Shown here piece after piece: positions 1 to 8,054 of a stretch of 64,000 nucleotides of DNA. A model generated the notes under the pieces. It had not been told where the DNA came from and did no database searches. It worked only from the letters and a program-made list of their open reading frames with translations. The number at the start of each line of letters is the position of its first letter. Positions within the stretch are counted from its first letter, which is position 1. Origin of the DNA: CAYWRZ01 sp964460845 (lineage in GTDB: Bacteria; Bacteroidota; Bacteroidia; Flavobacteriales_D; UBA2798); contig CAYWRZ010000001.1 of assembly GCA_964460845.1 (NCBI GenBank), positions 62,001 through 126,000 on the forward strand. Direction: 5' to 3'. The position numbers were made by a program, and so were the translations under genes.

Positions 1-356
1 TAGCCGGTCGCCGACGAAAAGAGGTAATAATTTTCGAGCGAAGGCCCTGAAAAATACATCTGGAAAAAATCGGAGGGATTGCGTTCAAACAGGTTGACCA
101 TAGCCCGACCCGTTTCGTAGTAACAAATCGTATCGCCCCCCGGGTAATAGTAGATGTAAATCAGGCAAAAAGCCAATCCGCTGCCCAGCTTAGCTGCCAT
201 TCCGGCGGTGTAATACCGATAAGCGGGTTCCATCCGGCTACGGCGTATCTGCCAAAAAAACGAACATAAAAGGATAACTGACATCCAAAGGAAAAAGGCG
301 GACCATTCGACAAAATCGATCCGACTGATAATTCCTGCGTTGTCGGTATTAAACAT
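1..356 (-). CDS. Polytopic membrane protein, N-terminal part (runs off the left edge)
   Basis: The frame is open from an ATG at 356 to base 1 of the window, giving about 118 residues. Two hydrophobic segments are visible, at about residues 17-37 and 55-73. A YYYPGGDT motif follows the second one. A GGDT motif after the second membrane segment occurs in large Bacteroidota membrane proteins of unknown function that resemble polymer- or mannosyl-transferase-like integral membrane proteins; that match is from memory. The start lies three bases after the rlmH stop codon, so the two genes are very probably co-transcribed. Function is unknown, and the missing C-terminal part would be needed to name the family. 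Confidence 0.7.
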   Translation of the reverse strand, partial: MFNTDNAGIISRIDFVEWSAFFLWMSVILLCSFFWQIRRSRMEPAYRYYTAGMAAKLGSGLAFCLIYIYYYPGGDTICYYETGRAMVNLFERNPSDFFQMYFSGPSLENYYLFSSATG

Positions 357-359
357 GGA

Positions 360-833
360 TCAGGGATGATGGTATTTTTCTCCGCGAAGTATGGTATAAG
401 CGCGGTAAAGCTGTTCCACGAAAAACAACCTTACCATCTGATGCGAGAAAGTCATCCGCGAAAGCGAAACCTGTGCATTGGCTCGCGAATAGACCGCTTC
501 GGAAAATCCGAAAGCGCCTCCTACTACAAAAACCGCCTGTCTTACCCCTGCATTCATCTTTTTTTGCAAAAAAACGGAAAAACCTTCCGAATCGAACTCC
601 TGCCCTTTTTCGTCGAGCAGCACAAGGTAATCGGAAGGTTCGATTTTAGCCAACAATTGTTCTCCTTCCTTCATGCGCAGCTCTTCGTGCGAGAGCACAG
701 CCGCATTTTTTACAGCATTAAGATCCTGAATATCAAACGACACATAGCGTTTTAAACGTTTTTCATATTCTTTTATCCCCTGTATCAGGTAAGATTCGGA
801 AGTAAGGCCGGTTGTTATTAACTTTATGCGCAT
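360..833 (-). CDS. rlmH: 23S rRNA (pseudouridine-1915-N3) methyltransferase RlmH
   Basis: A SPOUT-class methyltransferase that methylates pseudouridine 1915 in helix 69 of 23S rRNA on assembled 70S ribosomes. The ATG at 833 gives 157 residues starting MRIKLITTG, the usual length; an in-frame upstream start would add 26 basic residues without family support and is rejected. The SAM-binding knot is visible as FVVGGAFGFSEAVYSRA, followed by the conserved tail SLSRMTFSHQMVRLFFVEQLYRA and the terminal GEKYHHP. The three-base gap to the membrane protein downstream implies an operon. The gene is divergent from the DUF4783 gene, with about 117 bp between the starts. Family assignment is firm; the exact target base is from family knowledge. 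Confidence 0.95.
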   Translation of the reverse strand: MRIKLITTGLTSESYLIQGIKEYEKRLKRYVSFDIQDLNAVKNAAVLSHEELRMKEGEQLLAKIEPSDYLVLLDEKGQEFDSEGFSVFLQKKMNAGVRQAVFVVGGAFGFSEAVYSRANAQVSLSRMTFSHQMVRLFFVEQLYRAYTILRGEKYHHP

Positions 834-903
834 GCAAGGGTTTATCGGGCTTAAATTTATAAATTTGTTACGGCTTGGTGACCTGCAATTTTTGCGGTTA
901 ATC

Positions 904-933
904 TTTGGCAAGGAATTTGCACCTTTACATTTC
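904..933 (+). promoter_or_regulatory. Candidate promoter of the DUF4783 gene
   Basis: TTTG at 904-907 is followed after 18 bases by TACATTTC at 926-933. This fits the Bacteroidota pattern TTTG-N19-TAnnTTTG with one mismatch in the -7 box. The ATG follows at 951. Confidence 0.45.
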
Positions 934-950
934 AGTTAAAAAGTATTACC

Positions 951-1337
951 ATGAAAACTACCTTTTTAGCCTTCTTGATGCTGTTTACCACCAGCGTTTT
1001 CGCCCAGACCGACATCACCGATCAGGTTACCGGACACGTGAAAACAGCCAATACGAAGGAGTTAGCCAAGCTTTTTCTGGATGACATCGATTTGGCCGTA
1101 GAAGATACGGACGATATCGTAAGCCGTGCACAGGCGGAGCAAATCCTGAAGAAATTTTTTGACAAAAATCAGCCTAAAAACTTCTCTATCAAGCACAAAG
1201 GCAAATCTCAGGTCGGAGTGGACTACCGCATTGGCGACCTCGAAACTTCAGGCGGCAACTACCGTGTTACCTTCAGCCTGAAAATCGTGGGCGATGCCTA
1301 TCGGGTATCGAGCTTCCGCGTCGAAAAACAGGATTAA
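951..1337 (+). CDS. DUF4783 family secreted protein
   Basis: A 128-residue protein with a clear signal peptide (MKTTFLAFLMLFTTSVFAQ, cleavage after about residue 18). The mature part reads DITDQVTGHVKTANTKELA and continues with alternating short helices and strands, ending in KIVGDAYRVSSFRVEKQD. This matches the small periplasmic DUF4783 family found next to nadC in many Bacteroidota; the fold resembles the NTF2/SnoaL group. No catalytic residues can be named. It sits 33 bp before nadC on the same strand, but nadC has its own promoter motif in the gap, so the pair is only loosely linked. Function unknown. Confidence 0.8.
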   Translation: MKTTFLAFLMLFTTSVFAQTDITDQVTGHVKTANTKELAKLFLDDIDLAVEDTDDIVSRAQAEQILKKFFDKNQPKNFSIKHKGKSQVGVDYRIGDLETSGGNYRVTFSLKIVGDAYRVSSFRVEKQD

Positions 1338-1358
1338 GCGCTTTGCACACAAAATCCG

Positions 1359-1366
1359 TAGCTTTG
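1359..1366 (+). promoter_or_regulatory. TAnnTTTG -7 box directly before nadC
   Basis: TAGCTTTG lies only 4 bases before the nadC ATG at 1371. A TTTG occurs 13 bases upstream, shorter than the usual 19. With a start point 4-7 bases after the box, the transcript would be leaderless or nearly so. Confidence 0.5.
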
Positions 1367-1370
1367 TGCT

Positions 1371-2204
1371 ATGGAACTCACCGCACTGATTGATCAGGCC
1401 ATTAGAGAAGATGCCGGAGACGGCGATCATACCTCGCTGGCCTGTATTCCCGAAGGGCAACAAAGCCGCGCCAGGCTGCTGGTCAAAGAACCCGGCATAA
1501 TAGCCGGCATGGAAGTAGCCCGCAAGGTGTTCGAACGCATCGATCCTTCGCTCAAAATCGAGCTGCTAAAATACGATGGCGACCTCGTCTCTCCAGGCGA
1601 TGTCGCCTTTTTTGTATCCGGCTCGGCCCACTCCATCCTGTTAGCCGAAAGACTGGTACTCAACCTCATGCAACGCATGAGCGGCATAGCTACCCTGTCG
1701 CGGCAAATCGCCGACCAGCTCGAAGGACTGCATACCCGCATACTGGATACCCGCAAAACCACCCCGCTGCTGAGGCCCCTCGAAAAAGAAGCCGTACGCA
1801 TTGGCGGGGGGCATAACCACCGCTTCGGGCTTTTCGACATGATCCTTATAAAAGACAACCACGTAGATTATGCCGGCGGAATACCACAGGCCCTGCAAGC
1901 AGCACGTAACTACCTGCAACGCACCGGCCGCAAGCTCGATATAGAAATCGAAACCCGCAACCTTATCGAGCTGCAAGAAGTACTGGCCGAAGAAGGTGTA
2001 CGGCGCGTAATGCTCGATAATTTTTCGATACCCGACCTGTACGAAGCCGTAAAGCTGGTCAATGGCCGGATCGAAACGGAAGCTTCGGGGGGTATAACCC
2101 CGTTAAATGTGCGCGATTATGCGCTTAGTGGAGTCGATTTTATTTCAATGGGATGCCTGACACATTCGGTAAAAAGCCTCGATCTAAGCCTAAAGGCCTG
2201 CTAA
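1371..2204 (+). CDS. nadC: Nicotinate-nucleotide diphosphorylase (quinolinate phosphoribosyltransferase)
   Basis: Cytosolic enzyme of NAD synthesis that condenses quinolinate with PRPP to nicotinate mononucleotide, releasing CO2 and pyrophosphate. It has 277 residues, the normal length. Family motifs are present in order: LNLMQRMSGIAT, DTRKTTPLLRPLEKEAVRIGG, GHNHRFGLFDMILIKDNH, EIETRNL, MLDNF, ETEASGGI and GVDFISMGCLTHSV. The Arg, His and Lys residues in these motifs bind quinolinate and PRPP phosphates. The gene overlaps the following yihY-type gene by 52 bp. Kynurenine-pathway genes elsewhere in the window (kynU, kmo) could supply quinolinate from tryptophan; the aspartate route genes nadA and nadB are not in view. 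Confidence 0.96.
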   Translation: MELTALIDQAIREDAGDGDHTSLACIPEGQQSRARLLVKEPGIIAGMEVARKVFERIDPSLKIELLKYDGDLVSPGDVAFFVSGSAHSILLAERLVLNLMQRMSGIATLSRQIADQLEGLHTRILDTRKTTPLLRPLEKEAVRIGGGHNHRFGLFDMILIKDNHVDYAGGIPQALQAARNYLQRTGRKLDIEIETRNLIELQEVLAEEGVRRVMLDNFSIPDLYEAVKLVNGRIETEASGGITPLNVRDYALSGVDFISMGCLTHSVKSLDLSLKAC

Positions 2205-3112
2205 TAAAGCTCCGCCGACTCGGTGTGCGGCTGCTGGCACCAACCCGCAGAATCGTATTACCCGGGTTTGAAGGACAAAGCCTTTATCAGGTAGGAAAGC
2301 TCTTTGTGGAAGGGCTTACCAATAATTCGGCAGCTACCCGTGCGGCCTCGGTCACTTTTCGGTTTTTGCTGGCCATGTTCCCGCTGATAATCTGTATTTT
2401 CTCGCTTATCCCCTTTGTGCCTATCGAAAATTTTCAGGCTAACATCCTGATTTCCATTCAGCAGTTTTTCCCTCCCGAAGTCTATAGCTTTTTCGAAGAT
2501 TTTCTCGTCGATCTAATCGCCCGAAAACGAAGCATCATCGTATCGATCGGTTTCCTGTTCACCCTCTATTTTGCTTCAAATGGAATTAACGCCCTGCTTT
2601 GGGCTTTTACCTCTTCTACCAATCTGAGAGAGAAACGTCCGGCGCTCAAGCAGCAACTTTGGGCCGTAGGACTGCTCTTTGTCTTTTTCACTTTCAGCAT
2701 TCTTATCACGCTTATTTCAGGCTTCGGGCAGATGATCCTCAATTACCTTTTCGAACAAGAAATCATCAGTGGCGGAATTTCCTATTTCCTGCTCACGCTG
2801 CTGAAAATGGGAATGAGCGTAGCACTTTATTATTGTTCTATCGCGCTGATGTACAACATCGGCAACACGGATCGCAAAAAATGGAGGCTGTTCAGTGCCG
2901 GTGCCACCATGGCAACCCTATTCATTCTGCTACTACAGGAGGGCTTCTCGCTGTACCTGACGTATTTCGGGAAGTTCGACAAAGTATATGGCCACCTCGG
3001 TGCGGCACTGGCTTTTCTGCTGTTCTTCTATTACCTGTTTTTATCGCTCATCATCGGCTTCGAGCTCAATACAAGTATTCAGGGCGCCCGAAGATTAAGA
3101 GAAAAAACATAG
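2153..3112 (+). CDS. YihY/BrkB family inner membrane protein
   Basis: A 319-residue integral membrane protein of the YihY/virulence factor BrkB family, once misnamed ribonuclease BN. After a basic N-terminal stretch of about 60 residues it shows some six hydrophobic segments. The family signature region is NNSAATRAASVTFRFLLAMF near residue 60, and the C-terminal segment LAFLLFFYYLFLSLIIGFELN is typical. Its transport or assembly role is not established. The ATG at 2153 lies inside nadC, giving a 52-bp overlap in another frame. No later Met precedes the conserved region, so this start or a non-ATG start slightly downstream must be used. Translational coupling with nadC is likely. Confidence 0.85.
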   Translation: MPDTFGKKPRSKPKGLLIKLRRLGVRLLAPTRRIVLPGFEGQSLYQVGKLFVEGLTNNSAATRAASVTFRFLLAMFPLIICIFSLIPFVPIENFQANILISIQQFFPPEVYSFFEDFLVDLIARKRSIIVSIGFLFTLYFASNGINALLWAFTSSTNLREKRPALKQQLWAVGLLFVFFTFSILITLISGFGQMILNYLFEQEIISGGISYFLLTLLKMGMSVALYYCSIALMYNIGNTDRKKWRLFSAGATMATLFILLLQEGFSLYLTYFGKFDKVYGHLGAALAFLLFFYYLFLSLIIGFELNTSIQGARRLREKT

Positions 3113-3160
3113 GCGGCACAAGGGTTTTTGTAACTTAGTAAACGCTAATTACAAGCCTGT

Positions 3161-6100
3161 ATGAAAAAGTACCTGATTTTTTTACTTCTGTGGGGAAGTA
3201 CGGCTGCGCTGGCTCAGCCTTTTAACCCTGAAGTAGCCAATACCTATCCAACCAAAAGCAATCCATACTACTGGAAAAACAGACCTCCTCATCCCGGGTA
3301 CTGGCAGCAGGACGTACATTATATCATAAAAGCATATATCGACGAAACCAAGGATCAGATACAGGGTAGCCTGCGGCTGACCTACACCAACAATTCGCCC
3401 GATGCGCTCGATCACCTTTTTTTCCACCTTTATCAGGAAGCTTTTCAGCCCGATTCTTATTTCGATAAGCTGAGCAAGGCCAATCGTACCCAACCCCGTT
3501 ACGGACGTTATGAGAAAGACGGATTGGGCACCAAAGTAAACACAATAAGCGCGCAGGGAAAAGAGCTGCGCACCGAGCAAGACAATACTATCCTTAAAGT
3601 TTTTCTCGACCAACCGCTCGAAAGCGGGGCCTCGCTCAGCATAGACATTACCTTCGATACCTATTTCGGCTCAGGCGGAGTGAGAAGAAGAATGAAAAAA
3701 TTCCGCACGGCAGGCACCACGCATTACGACGGTGTACACTGGTACCCGCGAATGGCCGTATATGACCGGAAATTCGGCTGGTGCACCGATCAGCACCTCG
3801 GCAAAGAATTTTACGGCAACTTCGGCTGCTACGACGTAGAGCTTAACTTTGCTTCCAATTATGTGGTAGAAGCCACCGGAACCCTGCTTAACCGCAACGA
3901 GGTATTACCCGCCGAGCTGCGGCAGAAGCTCGACATCGGCAATTTTACACGCCCCATCCCTGAAGACTCCATTTCCATCATCACCCCTTACGTAAAAGGC
4001 GAACGAAAAACCTGGAAATACCACGCCATCAACGTACACGATTTTGCCTTTACCGCCGACCCGAGCTACCGCATCGGAGAAGTAACCTGGAACGGCATAC
4101 AGTGCGTATCGGTAGCACAGGAACACCACGCCCACCGCTGGCAAAATGCAGCGCAATATACCGCCGATGTAATCCGCGTATTTTCGGAAGATTTCGGCAT
4201 GTACTGCTATCCTAAAATGGTAGTAGCCGATGCGCGCGACGGTATGGAATACCCCATGCTCACCCTCGACGGCGGCTTCGATCCTGATTACCGCGGCTTG
4301 TTAGCCCACGAAATAGGACACAATTGGTTTTTCGGACAGGTCGGTAGCAACGAAACCTACCGCGCCTCGCTCGACGAAGGATTTACACAGTTCCTTACCG
4401 CCTGGGCATTGGAGCGCATCGACGGAGATACGCTGATCAAATCCAAGCCCCGTTCGTGGTACGAAGCCCGGTTTAAAAAACCGGAGATAGTACGCGAAAC
4501 CACCGTTTACGGACCTTACCTGCGCGATGCCATACAGGGAAAAGACCCCGTGCTGGAAACGCATTCTGACGATTTCGGCAGCGCACTCGGACACGGAGGC
4601 GGATACCGGCACGTATATTACAAAACCGGCACGATGCTCTATAACCTTGAATATGTATTGGGCGAAGAGCTCTTTCAAAAGGCCATGCAGCATTATTTCG
4701 AGCAATGGAAAATGGCACATCCTTATACCGAAGATTTCCGCAACTCGATTATCCAATACACCAAAGTGGACCTCAACTGGTTTTTCGATCAGTGGCTTAC
4801 CACACAAAAAACGATCGACTACGCCGTAAAAAGTGTACGCCGTGGGAAAGAAGAGAACCAGTATAAAATACGGTTCAAGCGCAAAGGCGAAATGCAGATG
4901 CCGCTCGATTTTGCCGTACTGGGCGAAAACGATTCGCTGTATCATTTCCACATTCCGAATAACTGGTTTGTCAAAAAAACCGAAGCTACAGTGTTGCCGC
5001 GCTGGATAGGATGGGGCAAGCTCAACCCGAAATACGAAGCGATAGTGAACGTGCCCGTTCCCGTAAAAGAGGTAATCATCGACCCTTCGCAACGCTTGGC
5101 CGACATCGATCGGCTGAATAACCGCAGCACCCCGCCCGTATCGTACCAGTTCGATTCGCGCATTTTTAACCAGCCCGACTTTAAGAATTACGAAGTGCTC
5201 GTCAGACCCGAGCTGTGGTACAACGGATACGACGGTTTCAAAGCCGGATTCCATGTAGAAGGCGGATACCTGAACTACAAGCATATTTTCGAACTGACGG
5301 CCTGGCTCAATACCGGTGTAGCCCAGCGTATCCCCGATTACGTCGCGCAATACGATGGGGTGAACAACGAATTTAATCCCGTATCGCTACGTTTTAGCTA
5401 CAAAACCGGTTTGAACAAACTTTGGGGGAAATCCAATTTTTTCGTCTCAGGACAAAGTCTCGACGGTTTAAAAGGTGGAAGAATAGGTCTGGAAAAATGG
5501 TCACACAAAGAAGACCTGCGTGTATATGGCTATTTTAAAACCATGTACCGAAAAGATTCGGCCGACCTCTACTACCTGCTCTACCCCCGCGAGTGGATCG
5601 AAGACCGATTTAACAATACCCTTAACGTAGGACTCGACAAGCAGTATTCGGGGCGTAAAACCGAAGGTTTGCTGAATATCCATTTGCGTTCTTCCTCCTT
5701 AGGCAGCGACTATTCTTTTGCGCAGCTCAGCCTTACGCACATTAACCGCTGGACCATAGGACGCACACGCCTTTCGACCCGGATCTTCGCACAATACGGC
5801 ACCGGCTCTTCCCTGCCGCGCGAGTCGGCATTATTCCTTGCCGGAGCCAATCCCGAAGAAATGATGGACAGCAAATACAACCGCGCTATCGGGTTTTACG
5901 ACTATGCCTGGACAGGCGATTACGGGGCTTCGCTGAACCATTTTCAGGCCGGAGGCGGACTCAATATCAGAGCTTACGCCGGATACCTCGCTCCCGAAGA
6001 AGATGCCAACGGAAATATCACCTATCACTACGCCGGCAATACCGGTGCTTCCATAAGTGCCGAGCTCGACCTGCGCGATTTGGTGCGCTGGAAACCCCGT

Positions 6101-6373
6101 AACCTGAGCCGTTATTTCCGCTGGGATTTTTACCTTTTCGGCGATGCCGGAGTGATGAATAAAAACATCAACGGAAAAGCCTTCGATTTTGCTACGCTGC
6201 GCGCCGACGCCGGATTAGGAACGGCATTGACGATCAAAAAATTCGGTCCGCTACAAAAAGTGAAGCCGCTTACCCTGCGTTTCGATATGCCTTTCTTTGT
6301 AAACGCCATTCCCGCTAACGAAACAAATTACTTCGCGTTCCGCTGGCTGGTAGGTGTAAGTCGTTCGTTTTAA
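3161..6373 (+). CDS. M1 family metallopeptidase with C-terminal outer-membrane-like domain
   Basis: A 1070-residue exported protein with a signal peptide (cleavage near ALAQ, residue 19). Residues 1-640 are an M1 (aminopeptidase N / leukotriene A4 hydrolase) unit. Zinc ligands H383 and H387 lie in HEIGHNWFFGQVGSNE, with catalytic E384 and third ligand E406 in SLDEGFTQF, spaced exactly as HExxH-x18-E. The exopeptidase GxMEN-type motif appears as GMEYPML. Residues of about 660-1070 have alternating aromatic/polar strands, a GGGLNIRAYAGYLAPE segment, LRFDMPFF near the end and a terminal Phe, all like an Omp85/surface-antigen barrel. The protease may therefore be held in the outer membrane. The barrel call is inference from pattern; the peptidase call is firm. 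Confidence 0.9.
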   Translation: MKKYLIFLLLWGSTAALAQPFNPEVANTYPTKSNPYYWKNRPPHPGYWQQDVHYIIKAYIDETKDQIQGSLRLTYTNNSPDALDHLFFHLYQEAFQPDSYFDKLSKANRTQPRYGRYEKDGLGTKVNTISAQGKELRTEQDNTILKVFLDQPLESGASLSIDITFDTYFGSGGVRRRMKKFRTAGTTHYDGVHWYPRMAVYDRKFGWCTDQHLGKEFYGNFGCYDVELNFASNYVVEATGTLLNRNEVLPAELRQKLDIGNFTRPIPEDSISIITPYVKGERKTWKYHAINVHDFAFTADPSYRIGEVTWNGIQCVSVAQEHHAHRWQNAAQYTADVIRVFSEDFGMYCYPKMVVADARDGMEYPMLTLDGGFDPDYRGLLAHEIGHNWFFGQVGSNETYRASLDEGFTQFLTAWALERIDGDTLIKSKPRSWYEARFKKPEIVRETTVYGPYLRDAIQGKDPVLETHSDDFGSALGHGGGYRHVYYKTGTMLYNLEYVLGEELFQKAMQHYFEQWKMAHPYTEDFRNSIIQYTKVDLNWFFDQWLTTQKTIDYAVKSVRRGKEENQYKIRFKRKGEMQMPLDFAVLGENDSLYHFHIPNNWFVKKTEATVLPRWIGWGKLNPKYEAIVNVPVPVKEVIIDPSQRLADIDRLNNRSTPPVSYQFDSRIFNQPDFKNYEVLVRPELWYNGYDGFKAGFHVEGGYLNYKHIFELTAWLNTGVAQRIPDYVAQYDGVNNEFNPVSLRFSYKTGLNKLWGKSNFFVSGQSLDGLKGGRIGLEKWSHKEDLRVYGYFKTMYRKDSADLYYLLYPREWIEDRFNNTLNVGLDKQYSGRKTEGLLNIHLRSSSLGSDYSFAQLSLTHINRWTIGRTRLSTRIFAQYGTGSSLPRESALFLAGANPEEMMDSKYNRAIGFYDYAWTGDYGASLNHFQAGGGLNIRAYAGYLAPEEDANGNITYHYAGNTGASISAELDLRDLVRWKPRNLSRYFRWDFYLFGDAGVMNKNINGKAFDFATLRADAGLGTALTIKKFGPLQKVKPLTLRFDMPFFVNAIPANETNYFAFRWLVGVSRSF

Positions 6374-6399
6374 CTGAAAAAATTTTGCTCCCACTGGTT

Positions 6400-8040
6400 A
6401 TGAAAAAAATCCTGCTGCTTTTTGCGCTTTCTCTTTTTAATGTAACGTTCGCCTGGCCGCAGGTAAAAAAACCAAAGTTGGTAATAGGTATTGTCGTCGA
6501 TCAGATGCGCGAAGATTACCTTTACGCCTACTGGGATAAATACGGAGAAAACGGATTTAAAAAGCTGGTCCGCAAAGGGTTTCATTGCCGCAATACCCAT
6601 TACAACTATGTACCTACCTACACCGGTCCGGGACACGCCTCGATCTATACCGGAGCCACACCCGCAGTACACGGCATTGTAGGCAATCATTGGTTCGACC
6701 GTCAGGAAAACAAACGCGTGTATTGCGCCCAGGACAGCACCGTATCGACCATAGGAGCCGAAGGAAAAGCAGGACAAATGTCGCCCCACCGTATGCGAAG
6801 CAGCACCGTGGGCGACGAGCTGAAAATAGCAAGCGGCACCCGTTCGAAAGTAATAGGCATTGCGCTCAAAGACCGGGGCTCTATTTTACCCGCCGGACAT
6901 GCAGCTAACGCCGCGTACTGGTTCGACGACCAAAGCGGAAATTTCATTAGCAGCAGCTATTACCTGAGCGATTTGCCCGAATGGGTGAAGGCTTTCAATG
7001 CGCGAAAACGCGCCGAAATCCTGCTCTCCGAACCCTGGACGACGCTGCTCCCTATAGATCGTTATACCGAAAGTCTGCCCGACGATACCCCTTACGAAAA
7101 ACCGTTTAAAGGCGAAGAAAAACCCGTGTTTCCGCATAACCTCCCGGCCATCAGAGCTGCAAGAGGTGGCGATTTTGCCCTTATCAAAAGTACGCCGGCT
7201 GGGAATACGCTTACCAAAGAGTTTGCCCTGGCAGCCTTAATCGGCGAAAATCTGGGGCGTAACGGCAGCACCGATATGCTTTGCCTAAGCTTCTCCTCGA
7301 CCGATTATATCGGTCACCAGTTTGGCCCCAAAGCCATCGAAACGGAAGACACCTACCTGCGCCTCGATAGGGATTTGGCAGAGATTATCAGCTACCTCGA
7401 AAAGCACATCGGTAAAGAAAATTTCATTTTGTTCCTCACGGCCGACCATGCCGCTTCCGAAGTGCCTGCTCACCTAAGCGATATGCGTATCCCTTCGGGT
7501 TATACCGATTTGGAAAAGTATGTGCCTGCGCTGGAAAACACGCTCCGCAAAGCATTTCCCTTGCAGGATACTGCACAACGTTTTGTGAAATACCTCATCA
7601 ACCAGCAGGTGTACCTCGATCATACGCTGCTCGAAAAACAAGGATTCGAACTGGAAAAAGTCACCGAAAAAACGGCTGCTTTTTTTAGGGAGCTGCCCAG
7701 CGTAGCCGAAGTGCTTACAGCTCCGCTCCTGCTCCAGCACGAATACACAGTAGGCATACGCCGCCTCATGTACCTCGGTTTTCAGAGCACCCGTTCGGGC
7801 GATGTGCTCATTAATCTGCAACCCGGATGGGTAGAATATTACACTACCGGCACCACGCACGGGTCGCCATACAGCTACGACACCCACATACCACTGCTTT
7901 GGTACGGTGCCATACCTAAAGGATTTAGCGTGCGAAAAATGGAAATCACTCAAATTGCGCCCACATTAAGTCAACTGCTGAGCATTCCGTTTCCCAATAG
8001 CAGCGACGGACGTGTTATTGAAGAATTGTTCCGGAAATAG
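6400..8040 (+). CDS. PafA-like alkaline phosphatase family protein, exported
   Basis: A 546-residue member of the alkaline phosphatase superfamily, most like the calcium-dependent PafA enzymes of Bacteroidota. The ATG at 6400 gives a clean signal peptide (MKKILLLFALSLFNVTFA); an upstream start at 6385 would add five residues and break it. VIGIVVDQMREDYLYAYWDKY carries the first metal-binding Asp. The nucleophile region is YVPTYTGPGHASIYTGATP, where Thr is the expected catalytic residue. The Lys/Arg pair of ALKDRGSILPAGH matches the phosphate-contacting Lys and Arg of PafA. Later metal ligands are in SSTDYIGHQFG, FLTADHAAS and GTTHGSPYSYD. It probably releases phosphate from organic monoesters in the periplasm. 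It lies 26 bp after the M1 peptidase. Confidence 0.88.
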   Translation: MKKILLLFALSLFNVTFAWPQVKKPKLVIGIVVDQMREDYLYAYWDKYGENGFKKLVRKGFHCRNTHYNYVPTYTGPGHASIYTGATPAVHGIVGNHWFDRQENKRVYCAQDSTVSTIGAEGKAGQMSPHRMRSSTVGDELKIASGTRSKVIGIALKDRGSILPAGHAANAAYWFDDQSGNFISSSYYLSDLPEWVKAFNARKRAEILLSEPWTTLLPIDRYTESLPDDTPYEKPFKGEEKPVFPHNLPAIRAARGGDFALIKSTPAGNTLTKEFALAALIGENLGRNGSTDMLCLSFSSTDYIGHQFGPKAIETEDTYLRLDRDLAEIISYLEKHIGKENFILFLTADHAASEVPAHLSDMRIPSGYTDLEKYVPALENTLRKAFPLQDTAQRFVKYLINQQVYLDHTLLEKQGFELEKVTEKTAAFFRELPSVAEVLTAPLLLQHEYTVGIRRLMYLGFQSTRSGDVLINLQPGWVEYYTTGTTHGSPYSYDTHIPLLWYGAIPKGFSVRKMEITQIAPTLSQLLSIPFPNSSDGRVIEELFRK

Positions 8041-8054
8041 AGCGTTTATCGGAA

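Noticed and set aside
4301..5350. 349-codon minus-strand frame inside the M1 peptidase
   Set aside because: Antisense of a gene with intact catalytic motifs; no domain, start signal or promoter of its own.
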